A stretch of 64,000 nucleotides of DNA from Gemmatimonadota bacterium (GCA_003169895.1 PNAE01000007.1:799625-863624), one strand, 5' to 3'. Counted from the first letter of the stretch, positions 1-9,440 are shown. A program made the numbers and translations. The notes: generated by a model not told the origin, from the letters alone.

Positions 1-35
1 CATCAGCCCCCAGCCCCGAGCCCGATGCCCCTCGC
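1..35. repeat. AGCCCCN heptamer run at the left window edge
   Basis: Directly after the stop of the M28 peptidase gene (which reads leftwards) the sequence consists of three successive AGCCC-type heptamers. This matches the period-7 repeats found after other stop codons in the window. It is cut by the window edge, so an inverted partner cannot be seen. Confidence 0.4.
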
Positions 36-1829
36 CTACTGCCGGCACGCCCCGTACGGATCGGGCTTCGGCTGGTCGACCACGACGCGGTGATCGAGGT
101 TGGCGACGTGCTTCGCCAGGTCGGCGACGAAATTGTCGACCTGCGCCATCTTGTTGTAGTCGATGTATTGCGGCTCATCGGTCAGCTGGTGGTAATCGGC
201 GTGGCCGCCCGTGGTGAAGAACGCGATCGGAATGCCGTACCGGGCATACTCGTAGTGGTCGCTGCGGCAATAGATGTTCTGCGGATGCCCGTTGGCGTCC
301 ATGGCATAGTCGAACTTGAGGCCGTGATGTCCCGACGCGTTGACCGATTCGACGAGATCGCCGAGCTCGGTCGACAGTCGCCGCGATCCGACCACCTGCA
401 GGTAGCCCGGACCGCCGTGGAGCTTCTTGCCGCCGATGCTCGTGCCCGTTTCGTCCATCGCCGCGCCGCGTCCCACCATGTCCATGTTGAGTTCCGCCAC
501 GATCGATTCGCGTGGCACGGTCGGATGGTCAGTGAACCACCCCGAGCCCCAGAGTCCCTCTTCCTCGCCGACGTGCCACACGAACAGGATCGACCGCTTG
601 GGCTTGATCGGCTGCGCGGCCAGGTACTGCGCGATCTCCAGCATGCTGACCGTACCCGACCCGTCGTCGTCGGCGCCGTTGAACACCGAGTCGATGCGCG
701 CCGAGCGGCCACCGCTGCGCTTGCGGACCGCGGCCAGGATGTCGTTGACCCGCTTCTGCTGCATCGCGTTCGGGTTCGGCAAGGTATCGTCCGCGCCGCC
801 TTTGCGAAACAGATGATCGACGATGTAGATCGAATCGTGGGCCATCGGCCGCTGGATGTCGCTCATGCCGGCGGACACCGTGCCGATATGGTCGTTGTGC
901 GCGCCGATGACGACGAATTCACTCCGCAGCGTGGGGTCGCTGCCGGGGAGGAGCGCAACGACGTTGCGAGCCGGTTGCTCGAATGGCAACTCGGACGGCT
1001 GCACGATGTACCGCAGCGTGCCACCCAACGTCTTGCCCGCCATGCCCGGCGTCGCGCTGGCCAGTGGCACGCCAAGGAGCCGCTCGGCGGCCGGCTTGGT
1101 GATGTACAGGTACGCCCTGCTGGTTCGTGTCGAGGGCTGCCCGAAGCCGGGCTGCCGGTACTGCTGCAACTTCTCCGCAGGGAACTGCTCGAGCCCGACG
1201 ACCGCCACGCCGATGGAGTTGCGGAAATGGAAGGCGACATCGGGCCGCGGCGGGATGCCTGGTGGGTTGTCCGGTGCAGTGGCCGTCGACGTGATCACGA
1301 CGAACTTGCCTGCAGCCTGGGCCGTCGAAATCACGGAATTGGAATCCTGCCATGAGCCGCCGTAGATCACCTGGACACCATGGGTCGGTAGCAGCGTCCC
1401 GCCCGGATCGCGCGGTAGATAGTCGGTCCAGGGCACCAACGGTGCGCCGTCGACGGCGATGGTGGCGGTGGAATCAAAGGTCCGGGTCTCGACGGGGACG
1501 TGCACCGTCTGGAAGAAAGTGCCGTCCTGGCCGGCGGGCTGCAGGCCGAACCGCTTCGCCTCGCTGGCGATGTACTCGACGGCCTTGAAGTTGGCCATCG
1601 TGCCGGTGCGGCGCCCCTGCATCGAATCATCCGCGTACACGAAGAGGCGGGTGCGCAGGTCGGCGGCGGTGATCGCAGCGGTCGTCGGTGCCGGGGCGTG
1701 TTTGGTGGGCAGGAGCAGGGCGGCCCAGGGATCGGGCCGCGCCGCGGCAACCGGGTTCTTGACCTGGGCGACGAGCGTCGACGGAACGAGCAGGGCGGCA
1801 GCAATGGCGAGGTGATACGAGCGAACCAT
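36..1829 (-). CDS. secreted M28-family zinc aminopeptidase
   Basis: 597-aa secreted metallopeptidase expected to release N-terminal amino acids from peptides in the periplasm. The chosen ATG at 1829 starts a signal peptide (MVRSYHLAIAAALLVPSTLVAQ) and has a GGAAG-like ribosome site. The open frame extends 52 codons further upstream, but that part looks non-coding and reaches into the next gene. A PA-like insertion lies between the N-terminus and the catalytic domain. The dinuclear-zinc ligands of M28 are visible in order: GAHNDH, ADDDGSG, GEEEG, NMDMVGR and ADYHQLTDE. Family assignment is firm; substrate is unknown. It probably shares peptide-scavenging duties with the DPP-IV, M14 and HEXXH enzymes elsewhere in the window. 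Confidence 0.93.
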   Translation of the reverse strand: MVRSYHLAIAAALLVPSTLVAQVKNPVAAARPDPWAALLLPTKHAPAPTTAAITAADLRTRLFVYADDSMQGRRTGTMANFKAVEYIASEAKRFGLQPAGQDGTFFQTVHVPVETRTFDSTATIAVDGAPLVPWTDYLPRDPGGTLLPTHGVQVIYGGSWQDSNSVISTAQAAGKFVVITSTATAPDNPPGIPPRPDVAFHFRNSIGVAVVGLEQFPAEKLQQYRQPGFGQPSTRTSRAYLYITKPAAERLLGVPLASATPGMAGKTLGGTLRYIVQPSELPFEQPARNVVALLPGSDPTLRSEFVVIGAHNDHIGTVSAGMSDIQRPMAHDSIYIVDHLFRKGGADDTLPNPNAMQQKRVNDILAAVRKRSGGRSARIDSVFNGADDDGSGTVSMLEIAQYLAAQPIKPKRSILFVWHVGEEEGLWGSGWFTDHPTVPRESIVAELNMDMVGRGAAMDETGTSIGGKKLHGGPGYLQVVGSRRLSTELGDLVESVNASGHHGLKFDYAMDANGHPQNIYCRSDHYEYARYGIPIAFFTTGGHADYHQLTDEPQYIDYNKMAQVDNFVADLAKHVANLDHRVVVDQPKPDPYGACRQ

Positions 1830-1957
1830 GGGAGTCTTCCGGAGATGAATGGTCAATGCCAGTGCACTCTGGACGGGCAGAAGCGCTGGCAGGTTTCCCA
1901 TCCGGACGTTCCGGCGGTTCCGGGCCGCGGTTACGGTGCCGAGCTGCGGCGAGCGTC

Positions 1958-2398
1958 CTACACTCTGATGTAGTCCGCTCGCCACTCCTTGATCATCTGC
2001 TTGATGGCGCTGCGATCATGGATGCGCTGATCGAGCACCGCCCGCGCCAGCGTCGGCAGCTCGTGGTCGGATGCGAACCGCAGCGCCACAAACTGGTCGC
2101 GAGTGAACTCCGGAATGCGGGACCGGAGGTCGTCGGGAAACAAGCGCTCGAATCGCAGTTGCTCCTCGAGCCGGATGACCCGATCCTGCACCGTGGTCGC
2201 AAATCGCCGTGCGGAAAGGAAGAGGACGAGCAGGGCAAATGCCACCAGCAACCCGACGATGTTATCGAGGATCGGGTACCGGACGGTGATGACGATCGTA
2301 TAGATCAGATTGATCAAGAGGATCGGCCCGGCGACGAAATGGAACAGCGGGACGTACCGCGGGTGGTTTTTCAAGTCCTGCGATGGCGCGTGGCTCAT
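1958..2398 (-). CDS. DUF6526-like two-helix membrane protein
   Basis: 146 aa. Two hydrophobic helices (about residues 20-40 and 47-65) are followed by a soluble, charged C-terminal half with a likely helical RLEEQLRFERLF segment. The composition and layout match the DUF6526 family, common in Gemmatimonadota and Acidobacteriota, whose function is unknown. ATG at 2398 has a GAGGAG ribosome site 8 nt upstream. The gene lies upstream of, and on the same strand as, the M28 peptidase with a 128-bp gap, so co-transcription is possible but unproven. Confidence 0.75.
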   Translation of the reverse strand: MSHAPSQDLKNHPRYVPLFHFVAGPILLINLIYTIVITVRYPILDNIVGLLVAFALLVLFLSARRFATTVQDRVIRLEEQLRFERLFPDDLRSRIPEFTRDQFVALRFASDHELPTLARAVLDQRIHDRSAIKQMIKEWRADYIRV

Positions 2399-2508
2399 TG
2401 GTCCGGCTCCTCGGTCAGTGCTTCAACGATACGCGCTAACGAACGGGTCCGTTGCAAATGGTCCGGACACTCTGACACGATCGAAAAGTTGCTGCGGCAC
2501 GCCGGCGC

Positions 2509-3177
2509 TTAGCTAGCCAGCAGATAACTGCACCCAGCCTGCTGCGCCCTGAGCGCGGCGAATACGCCGGACGGCTGGAGGATCACGCCGGGAAGCAGGT
2601 GCTCGAGCGCGCGCTTTTTCGCGTCGTCGGCAGAGAGCTTGTCTGCCTGCTTGAAGCGATCCACCATGTCGCCGAATGCGAAGTTGCAGGCGAGCACAAT
2701 GCCGCCGGACGCGATGAACGCCGGGAGGTTGTAATTCGCCCACCGCTTCGGGGTGCCCGGCGGGGTGGACGCGATCGGGTTGATCGTCGTCCACTTCTTG
2801 CCCTTGGCATCCTTGAGCTTGAGTTCCTTCCCGACGTCGAACCGGCTCCAGAACGCGTCGTTCATCACGAGGGGAATCCCCTCATGGCGGAATACGATCA
2901 CGGCGTTCGCATCGCTGATCGGCGTGCCGTAGACCTCCTGGTACTCATCACGCCAGACCTGCGCGCGAAACAGGGCGGCTCCTTCGCCGACACCCGGAGA
3001 GTCGAATACCGCCCGTACCTTGCCCGTGATGCGGTCGCACCAGCTGAGATCCCACTTGTCGCTGACCGGTGCAGGGTGATGATCCGGACCGGTCGCGGCG
3101 AATGCCGGCATCCCGCCAGTGGCGAGCAACCCGCCGGCACCGAGCCAGCTGAGGAAATCGCGGCGGGGAGTGATCAT
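2509..3177 (-). CDS. Tat-exported protein with DsrE-like C-terminus
   Basis: 222 aa from ATG 3177. A TTG two codons upstream is an alternative start; GGAGA lies about 9 nt before the ATG. The N-terminus carries a twin-arginine signal (TPRRDFLSWLGAGG), so it is probably exported folded. The mature part has no motif I can assign with certainty. The features LACNFAFGD and the ending GVILQPSGVFAALRAQQAG resemble the closing part of DsrE/DsrF sulfur-relay folds, which end in a similar PSGV...LQ..G pattern. It lacks an obvious DsrE catalytic cysteine beyond Cys in LACN and near the C-terminus. Role inferred only; a small-molecule or thiol-related periplasmic function is possible. Confidence 0.7.
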   Translation of the reverse strand: MITPRRDFLSWLGAGGLLATGGMPAFAATGPDHHPAPVSDKWDLSWCDRITGKVRAVFDSPGVGEGAALFRAQVWRDEYQEVYGTPISDANAVIVFRHEGIPLVMNDAFWSRFDVGKELKLKDAKGKKWTTINPIASTPPGTPKRWANYNLPAFIASGGIVLACNFAFGDMVDRFKQADKLSADDAKKRALEHLLPGVILQPSGVFAALRAQQAGCSYLLAS

Positions 3178-3352
3178 CAGCAATGGTCTCCGATAGAGAA
3201 TTGGCCGAGCCTCTCACTATGCTAACCTCGTCGCGCGCACTCCGACAGCCGGGTTTCCATTGGAGTCATCGCTTCGATCTGGGCGGGACCCGTGCCCGGG
3301 AAGCAGCGTTCGGTGTCACGTCTCACGACCGATGACTTGCGACTCCCGTTCC

Positions 3353-4768
3353 TTACGGACCGACATCCGGCTCCGGCGGCGGCAGGTTGCCGCGGAACGG
3401 CGCACCTTGCAGCGCGCCGGCCCGCGACGCCGCGATTGCGAACAGGTCGTTGACGGCAATGGCGACGTTTGCGGTGCGCCAGATGTAGCCGACATTGATC
3501 TGGTAGGCGGCCCCCGAGATCCACAGCGCCACCCTGGTCGCGCGCGGATCGGTCATGAGGGTCGACCGGTAAACCAGGTCCTTGAACGCGTCGATCAAGC
3601 CAGCACGTGCAATTGGCGCCGGATATACCGTCCAGCGAACGCCATCGGGGCTGCGTGCGATGTAGAGAGCGTTGGTGGCACAATTCGTCCCATCGGGATA
3701 GGTGTTGTACAGTGCCCAGTATTCCGAGCGGGCTGGGATCCATTGGACATCGATGTGCCAGATCGTCTGTCCCGGCTGCCCCAGTTCGACCCTGATGGGG
3801 GCGCTCCAATGGAGCCCATCCCCCGACGTACGGCGCTCGACGGTGGTGACAGGTGCCGAGCAGCCCTGGGTCCCCGCGTTCACCGCCCACATTTGCCACG
3901 GCGCGTGCGGCGCACCACGGACGACCGTCGGCGAAACGACCTGGTGACTCGGGGCCGTCAACACCGTGACCGGGCTGTCCCACACCACCCCGTTCCTGCT
4001 GCGGACCAGGTTGATGATGTTCTGCTGCCCCACCACGCTGCGATAGTACAACCAGAGGTGCAGGTCGCTGTTGGTGACGATGTCCGGGTCCGACAGATAC
4101 CCACCTGGCTCAGGAAGCACGATCGGGTTGGTGACTCCGGCCGGCGCTACCCATGAATGGGCGTCCTTGCTCCGGTAAATCGAAGGGTTCTCAAAACTGC
4201 TGTTGCTGCTCGGGTACGGCGTGATCGCCAGCCAGAACCCAGTGGCCGCGCCATGCCCGTGCACCACGGTGGGATGCATTGCCTGACCGGAGGCTTCGTA
4301 CGTCGCCAGGCTGAGCAGCGTTGCGTCGCTGAGCGTGCTTGACAACTGCTCCGACGGGAAGCAATCGCTGGGATCACAGGTCGTGGCGGTCGCGGTCGCC
4401 ATCAGCACGCTGTTGACGCGCGCTTCGAGTGTCTGCACGCCGCCCAACGGCCCCATGCTCCAGAGCGTTTCGACCACGCCCCGGGAATCAGTCACCTTGC
4501 TGGTGGCCGGGACGGAGCCGCCGCCGATCGGAACGGCGAACTGCACCGTCACACCAGCTATCACGCGGCCGGCGCTATCCAGGACCTGGAAGCGGACCGG
4601 TTCCGCCAGCTCGTCCTGGGGATCGGCCTGCTGCCCGTCGCCGCCAAGGACCACGATGCGCGCGGGCACTGTGACAGGCGGCGGCGGAGTAGATACTGGC
4701 GAATCGGGCCGGCAGGCCGCAGCAAGCAGCAGCCAGGTCGCCGGGTACCAGGGGCGGCTAAGGTTCAA
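3353..4768 (-). CDS. lipoprotein with Ig-like domain and Asp-box beta-propeller
   Basis: About 471 aa if translation starts at TTG 4768. The frame is open to 4924, but the extra 52 residues look non-coding and enter the divergent promoter region. From that TTG the protein begins with a lipoprotein signal ending in LLLAAAC. It is followed by a bacterial Ig-like (Big_1 type) domain around residues 35-130. The remainder has at least four S-x-D-x-x-x-W type loops (SKDAHSW, SRNGVVW, SGDGLHW, SPDGVRW) characteristic of Asp-box (sialidase-type) propellers or GH43/GH32-like folds. No complete sialidase active-site set was found, so an exposed carbohydrate-binding or glycosidase-like role is only inferred. 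Ribosome site for the TTG is weak, so the start is uncertain. Confidence 0.72.
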   Translation of the reverse strand: MNLSRPWYPATWLLLAAACRPDSPVSTPPPPVTVPARIVVLGGDGQQADPQDELAEPVRFQVLDSAGRVIAGVTVQFAVPIGGGSVPATSKVTDSRGVVETLWSMGPLGGVQTLEARVNSVLMATATATTCDPSDCFPSEQLSSTLSDATLLSLATYEASGQAMHPTVVHGHGAATGFWLAITPYPSSNSSFENPSIYRSKDAHSWVAPAGVTNPIVLPEPGGYLSDPDIVTNSDLHLWLYYRSVVGQQNIINLVRSRNGVVWDSPVTVLTAPSHQVVSPTVVRGAPHAPWQMWAVNAGTQGCSAPVTTVERRTSGDGLHWSAPIRVELGQPGQTIWHIDVQWIPARSEYWALYNTYPDGTNCATNALYIARSPDGVRWTVYPAPIARAGLIDAFKDLVYRSTLMTDPRATRVALWISGAAYQINVGYIWRTANVAIAVNDLFAIAASRAGALQGAPFRGNLPPPEPDVGP

Positions 4769-4965
4769 CGATACGCTCGAACGATGTTCCGACGGGCAGG
4801 GGATTCGCCCCGCAACAGCGGGCGAACGCGGGCGAACGCGGAAAATATGGTGGTGAACGGCGACGCCGGCAACCGTATCGGCGGTGCTGGTAGGTTTCTC
4901 GACCGGCAACTTCTCAGCCTGCACCGTCGTACGATGACGCCGGTCACTTCAACAGGTGGTATTCG

Positions 4966-7194
4966 ATGCGCTTCCGCTCTGTCCTCGGCGCGACAGTCCT
5001 GTTCGCCGTGGTACCGCTCGTTGCGCGAGCCCAGGGGACCCGTTTTGCCTCGCTGGATGACGCCCTTCAGGCCGGGGCCGTCCTGAACGGCCGCGGCGCC
5101 CCGGCGGGGCTGACCTGGATCGAGGGTGGCGCCCGCTATTCCTACACCGTGCGCGGGCCGGATGGGTCGGTCATTCATGGCTACGACCCGGCGACCGGTC
5201 AGGACACCGTGCTGTTCAGCGGTGCGGGACTCAAGTTCCCGGGCAGCGACAAGCCATTCGGTTACCAGTCGTTTCAATGGGCTCGCGACTTCAGGCATCT
5301 CATTTTCCAGGCCAATTTCCAGCCGCTCTACCGGCGATCCGGGGTATCGGACTACTACGTCTATTTGCTGGCCGACCGGTCGCTGCAACTCGCGGCCAGC
5401 GGTGCCCGCACTGCGGAGCTCTCACCAGACGGCACGATGCTCGGCGCCGAACGCGGCGGCGACATGTACGTCGACGATCTCGCCGGGCATGGGGAGCGCC
5501 GCCTCACCAGCGACGCGACCCCGCTGGTTTACAACGGTCATTTTGACTGGGTATACGAGGAAGAATTCGGCATGGCGCAGGCGTGGAACTGGTCGCCGGA
5601 TTCTCGTCACATCGCCTACTGGCAACTCAATGAATCAGCCGAGCCGGTGATCCAGCTGTCGGATTATTCCGGACCCCACCCCGAATGGGACCAGATCCGC
5701 ATCCCGCAGCCCGGTGATTCGAATCCGCGCGCGCGGGTAGGCGTGCTCGACGTCAAGAGCGGCAAGCGGGTCTGGCTCGACCCGGGCGAACGGGGTGAGT
5801 TCTACATCCCGAGGCTCTACTGGACCAGTCGTCCCGACACGCTCGCCATGATCACGCTCGACCGGCCGCAACAGGTCATGAAGCTGTACTTCTTTGACGT
5901 GAACACCGGCGGCAAGCGCCTGGTGATGACCGAAACATCGAAGACCTGGATCGACGTGTACGACTTCTACGCCGGCATCCAGGACATGATGTCGTTTCCG
6001 GAAGGGTCACACGAGTTCTTCTGGATTTCCGATCGAGACGGGTGGCAGCACGTCTACCGCTACGACTATTCCGGCCGGCTCATCAACCAGGTCACGCATG
6101 GCCAGTGGAGCGTCACGCGCATCGAAGGCACGGATGCAAAGGCCCAGACGATGTACTACTCGTCGACCGAAGTGTCCCCGCTGCAACGCCAGCTGTATGC
6201 CGTCAGGTTCGACGGCTCGGAGGCGAGGCGCCTGACCGCGACCGCGGGGACGCACGCCATCAACATGTCCCCCAACGCACGCTACTATCTCGACTCCTGG
6301 TCCTCGGCGTCGACGCCGCGTCATGTGCAGCTGTGGACCGCGGGTGGCAAGCTGCTCCGCACGCTAGAAGACAACGCGGCCACCACGCAATGGGTGGCCA
6401 CGCACGCCTATTCACCGTTGCTGCTGATGAACTTCACCACCAGGGACAGCGTCAGGATCGACTTCTCGATGATCAAGCCGATTCCCTTTGATCCGGGCCG
6501 CAAATACCCGGTCGTCTTCGCCGTTTACGGCGGTCCCGGCTCGCAGGGCGTATACGACCAGTTCAGCACCAACACGCAGCAGCAATGGCTGGCGCAACAG
6601 GGCTATATCGTCATCAACGTGAACAATCGCGGGACCAACAACTACGGCAGCGCGTTCATGAAGATCGTATACCAGAATCTCGGCAAGTACGAAAGCCATG
6701 ATTTTGCCGAGACCGCGAAATACCTCGCCACTCTGCCGTATGTCGATCCGCGACGGATCGGCATCATGGGCACCAGCTACGGCGGCTACAGCACGGTATA
6801 CACCATGGAGATGTATCCCGACCTGTTCACCGCCGGCGTCGCCAACTCGGCCGTGGCCGACTGGAAGCTGTACGATACCATCTACACTGAGCGCTACATG
6901 GGGGTGCTCGGCGACAACAAGGCGGGCTATGAGTCGAGCTCGGCGATCGCCAACGCCGGCAAGCTGCAGGGCCACCTGATGCTGATCCACTCGATGCTCG
7001 ACGACAACGTCCATCCCCAGAACACCATGCAGCTGCTGACGGCCTTCACCGCCGCGGGCAAGGACGTCGACCTGCGGATCTATCCGCCTGGGCACCACGG
7101 CGCCGCGTACGACATGCAGAGTTTCAAGCTGATCATGAAGAACACACTGGACTATCTGGCGAAGTACCTCCAGCCGACGAGTGGAGTGCCGTGA
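4966..7194 (+). CDS. dipeptidyl-peptidase IV (S9B), secreted
   Basis: 742-aa serine peptidase that removes X-Pro/X-Ala dipeptides. A signal peptide (residues 1-23, ending VARAQ) precedes an eight-bladed N-terminal propeller and a C-terminal alpha/beta-hydrolase domain. The catalytic triad is visible: Ser604 in GTSYGGY, Asp679 in HSMLDDNVHPQ and His711 in PGHHGAAY. The propeller contains the EEEFGMAQAWNWSPD segment typical of the DPP-IV substrate-recognising Glu pair. Length is normal for the family. It is divergent from the lipoprotein gene at 3353-4768 and is followed by a heptamer hairpin shared with the convergent Yip1 gene. Confidence 0.95.
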   Translation: MRFRSVLGATVLFAVVPLVARAQGTRFASLDDALQAGAVLNGRGAPAGLTWIEGGARYSYTVRGPDGSVIHGYDPATGQDTVLFSGAGLKFPGSDKPFGYQSFQWARDFRHLIFQANFQPLYRRSGVSDYYVYLLADRSLQLAASGARTAELSPDGTMLGAERGGDMYVDDLAGHGERRLTSDATPLVYNGHFDWVYEEEFGMAQAWNWSPDSRHIAYWQLNESAEPVIQLSDYSGPHPEWDQIRIPQPGDSNPRARVGVLDVKSGKRVWLDPGERGEFYIPRLYWTSRPDTLAMITLDRPQQVMKLYFFDVNTGGKRLVMTETSKTWIDVYDFYAGIQDMMSFPEGSHEFFWISDRDGWQHVYRYDYSGRLINQVTHGQWSVTRIEGTDAKAQTMYYSSTEVSPLQRQLYAVRFDGSEARRLTATAGTHAINMSPNARYYLDSWSSASTPRHVQLWTAGGKLLRTLEDNAATTQWVATHAYSPLLLMNFTTRDSVRIDFSMIKPIPFDPGRKYPVVFAVYGGPGSQGVYDQFSTNTQQQWLAQQGYIVINVNNRGTNNYGSAFMKIVYQNLGKYESHDFAETAKYLATLPYVDPRRIGIMGTSYGGYSTVYTMEMYPDLFTAGVANSAVADWKLYDTIYTERYMGVLGDNKAGYESSSAIANAGKLQGHLMLIHSMLDDNVHPQNTMQLLTAFTAAGKDVDLRIYPPGHHGAAYDMQSFKLIMKNTLDYLAKYLQPTSGVP

Positions 7195-7195
7195 G

Positions 7196-7281
7196 AACAG
7201 GAGAGACGAGAGACGAGAGACGAGCAAAGGAAAACGCGCCTCTCATCGATCCTCTCTCGTCTCTCGCCTCTCGTCTCTCGC
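7196..7281. repeat. GAGACGA heptamer inverted repeat between convergent genes
   Basis: Three GAGACGA copies (7201-7225) face four CTCGTCT-type copies (7252-7281). The arms are nearly perfectly complementary over about 25 bp with a loop of about 26 nt. It lies in the only gap between the convergent DPP-IV and Yip1 genes, so a bidirectional transcription-end role is plausible, though there is no T-run. Confidence 0.8.
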
Positions 7282-7287
7282 TTCTGC

Positions 7288-8001
7288 TCAGGCCGTTCTT
7301 AGCGCCCCCCACAGCGTCGGAATCAGTGCGATGAGCCACACGCCGCCGGCGGTGATCCACGCCTGCTGTCGGGTGGCGCGGGCAGTCACCATGACGCCGA
7401 TGCCGATCAGGAGGGTCGACCAGAGGGTGAAAAGGTCGAAGCGACCGAGCACCGCGGTCAGCACCGGGGCGTGGGTCGCATCCACGAAGCGCGCCGGGCT
7501 GATCGAGAAGGCCATCGGTGAGGTGAACGCCGAATCCGGCATGAATGCCGCTTCGACCGCGTTCACGATGATACCGATGATCCGCGGAAAAAAGGCGAAC
7601 GTCGCGATCATGACGGCGACGCCATAGCCCTGCTTCACGCCGGCCAACTTCCCGACCAGCCAGATCAGCAGTCCGACCACGAATGGCAGGATCAGGAAGG
7701 TGATTGGCTGCCCGACCATGCTCATCTTCTCGCCAAACGACTTCGCGGTCTCGATCTGCTCAGGCGTCATTGACGCGGCACCCTTCGCGATTCCCTTGGT
7801 AATCATCGCATCCCAGAGCGGTTGCATCAGGCTCGCCGTCGCGACCGTCACAATTGCCACGATGACGACAAGCGCCACGAGCGGCAGGCCGAACTCTCCA
7901 CCGCGCCGCCGCGCGAACACCGCCCGCGGTGCATAGAAGATCTCGAGCAGGTCCGCTGGTCCTGGCTTGCCGACAACTTCGTCCGTCGCTGCGTTTGTCA
8001 T
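7288..8001 (-). CDS. Yip1-family integral membrane protein
   Basis: 237 aa. A short cytosolic N-terminus with the PADLLEIFYAPRAVF pattern typical of bacterial Yip1-domain proteins is followed by about five hydrophobic helices. No catalytic motif is visible. ATG 8001 has GGAG 7 nt upstream. Function is unknown in bacteria for this family. The gene stands alone between heptamer repeats on both sides. Confidence 0.8.
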   Translation of the reverse strand: MTNAATDEVVGKPGPADLLEIFYAPRAVFARRRGGEFGLPLVALVVIVAIVTVATASLMQPLWDAMITKGIAKGAASMTPEQIETAKSFGEKMSMVGQPITFLILPFVVGLLIWLVGKLAGVKQGYGVAVMIATFAFFPRIIGIIVNAVEAAFMPDSAFTSPMAFSISPARFVDATHAPVLTAVLGRFDLFTLWSTLLIGIGVMVTARATRQQAWITAGGVWLIALIPTLWGALRTA

Positions 8002-8050
8002 GCGTGACTCCAGTGGGTGAAAGGCCTTTGCGGTTCTGTTGTTGCTATGT

Positions 8051-8090
8051 TCGTCTCTCGTCTCTCGTCTCTCGTCTCTCGTCTCTCGTC
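8051..8090. repeat. five tandem CTCGTCT heptamers
   Basis: Uninterrupted CTCGTCT units. On the minus strand this array begins at the last codon of the gene at 8089-8589: the TGA stop (8089-8091) forms the edge of the array. No inverted partner lies close by. Confidence 0.85.
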
Positions 8091-8589
8091 ACTCGCCGAG
8101 TGCCGGTTCGCGCACCTCTTCCGGACGCGGCGCGATGTGGGGCGACTGGTTCAGCAGCCGGGCGCAGGTATTCCAGCGGAGGATCGCGTCATCGTCTCCG
8201 GCGGGTCGGATCGCTTCGGCCTTCTCGTACCAATCCATTGCCTCGCGCAACTCATCGTAGGCGGCAAAGCGGGCGCCCGGGGCCCGCTGGTCGAGCCCGG
8301 CCTTGGCGACCCGCTCGCAGATCAGACCGGCATAATACGCCCGCTCATACGGTGCCGAGAGATCTGCCAGCGCCTCGCGAGCCCGCCGCACCGCGCCCAT
8401 GTCGCTGGCGAACTGGTCCGTTTGCGCCAGGAGCTTGGTGCGGAGCGCCGGCTGATTGCCTGGATCCACCGCCGCAATATCCCAGCAGATGCTCTCCGCC
8501 GCCCAGGGCTGGTTGAGGAGGCGGTACTGGTCCGCTTTCTCGAGCGCCGCCGGAATACCCGCCGGCGTAAGATGCTTTAGTTCAAACAT
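8089..8589 (-). CDS. TPR-like soluble protein
   Basis: 166 aa, predicted soluble and all-helical. Segments such as ALEKADQYRLLNQPWAAESICWDIAAVDPGN and AMDWYEKAEAIRPAGDDDAILRWNTCARLL follow the spacing of tetratricopeptide helices. No enzymatic motif. It lies downstream of sdhB on the same strand, so it may belong to the sdh transcript, although the heptamer hairpin at 8608-8709 lies between them. Function unknown. Confidence 0.7.
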   Translation of the reverse strand: MFELKHLTPAGIPAALEKADQYRLLNQPWAAESICWDIAAVDPGNQPALRTKLLAQTDQFASDMGAVRRAREALADLSAPYERAYYAGLICERVAKAGLDQRAPGARFAAYDELREAMDWYEKAEAIRPAGDDDAILRWNTCARLLNQSPHIAPRPEEVREPALGE

Positions 8590-8607
8590 GGCTCAGCCTC
8601 CAGGAAC

Positions 8608-8709
8608 AGGAGAGACGGGAGACGCACGGGCCGCGGCGTCCAAGCGAGCGATGGATGCCCGCCGGACGCCTAGCTCGTCTCTCGTCTCTCGTCTCTCGTT
8701 TCTCGTCTC
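8608..8709. repeat. heptamer inverted repeat overlapping the sdhB 3' end
   Basis: Left arm GAGACGG/GAGACG (8608-8624) and right arm of five CTCGTCT-type units (8673-8709). The right arm lies inside the sdhB reading frame and encodes its last dozen residues. The left arm shares the leading GAACAGGAGAGACG with the element at 7196. Confidence 0.8.
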
Positions 8710-9440
8710 ATCAGTCTCACCAACGCCTTCAGCGGATCGTAGAACCGGTCGACAACGCGCTCCTTGAGCGGAATGATCGCGTTATCGGTGATCGCGATGC
8801 CTTCCGGACACACCGTCGTGCAGCACTTGGTGATGTTGCAGTATCCGATCCCATCCGCTTCGCGCAGCTCGGCCATGCGGTCCGCCGTGTCGAGCGGGTG
8901 CATCTCCAGCGCTGCCACGTGCACCAGGAACCTCGGGCCGACAAAGCTGTCGTGCCGATTGTGATCGCGCAGTACGTGGCAGACGTCCTGGCAGAGGAAG
9001 CATTCGATGCACTTGCGAAATTCCTGCACCCGGTCGACGTCGCGCTGCTGCATCCGCCAGGTGCCATCGGCCGCCTGCGGCGCACACGGGGTGAACGGCT
9101 GGATCTTCTGCTTCACCCGGAAGTTCCAGGAGACGTCGGTCACCAGGTCGCGAACGTGCGGAAAGGCCCGCATCGGCTCGATCGTGACCGGCTTGGCGAG
9201 GTCCAGCTCGTTCAGCCGCGTCATGCACATGAGTCGCGGCTTGCCGTTGATCTCTGCGGAACACGAGCCGCACTTGCCGGCCTTGCAGTTCCAGCGGCAG
9301 GCGAGGTCGTTAGCCTGCTCCGACTGGATCCGGTGCACCGCATCGAGCACCACCATGCCCTCCGACACCGTCGTCGGGTAGTCCTCGAACCGGCCATCGC
9401 CGCGCTCGCCGCGCCAGATCCGGAACGTCGCGGCGCTCAT
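8670..9440 (-). CDS. sdhB: succinate dehydrogenase iron-sulfur subunit
   Basis: 256-aa electron-transfer subunit of respiratory complex II. It passes electrons from FAD in SdhA to the membrane quinone site. The N-terminal [2Fe-2S] ligands sit in CRWNCKAGKCGSC plus a later MCM cysteine. The C-terminal clusters are in CIECFLCQDVC and CNITKCCTTVCPEG. ATG 9440 overlaps the sdhA stop by 4 nt (ATGA), so the frame's 36 extra upstream codons are rejected. The final residues, rich in Arg/Glu/Thr/Asp, are encoded by GAGACGA heptamers and look like a recent replacement of the natural C-terminus. Confidence 0.95.
   Translation of the reverse strand: MSAATFRIWRGERGDGRFEDYPTTVSEGMVVLDAVHRIQSEQANDLACRWNCKAGKCGSCSAEINGKPRLMCMTRLNELDLAKPVTIEPMRAFPHVRDLVTDVSWNFRVKQKIQPFTPCAPQAADGTWRMQQRDVDRVQEFRKCIECFLCQDVCHVLRDHNRHDSFVGPRFLVHVAALEMHPLDTADRMAELREADGIGYCNITKCCTTVCPEGIAITDNAIIPLKERVVDRFYDPLKALVRLMRRETRDERRETS

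Noticed and set aside
8051-8090. CRISPR-like array
   Set aside because: Units are 7 bp and directly adjacent with no spacers; no cas genes in the window.
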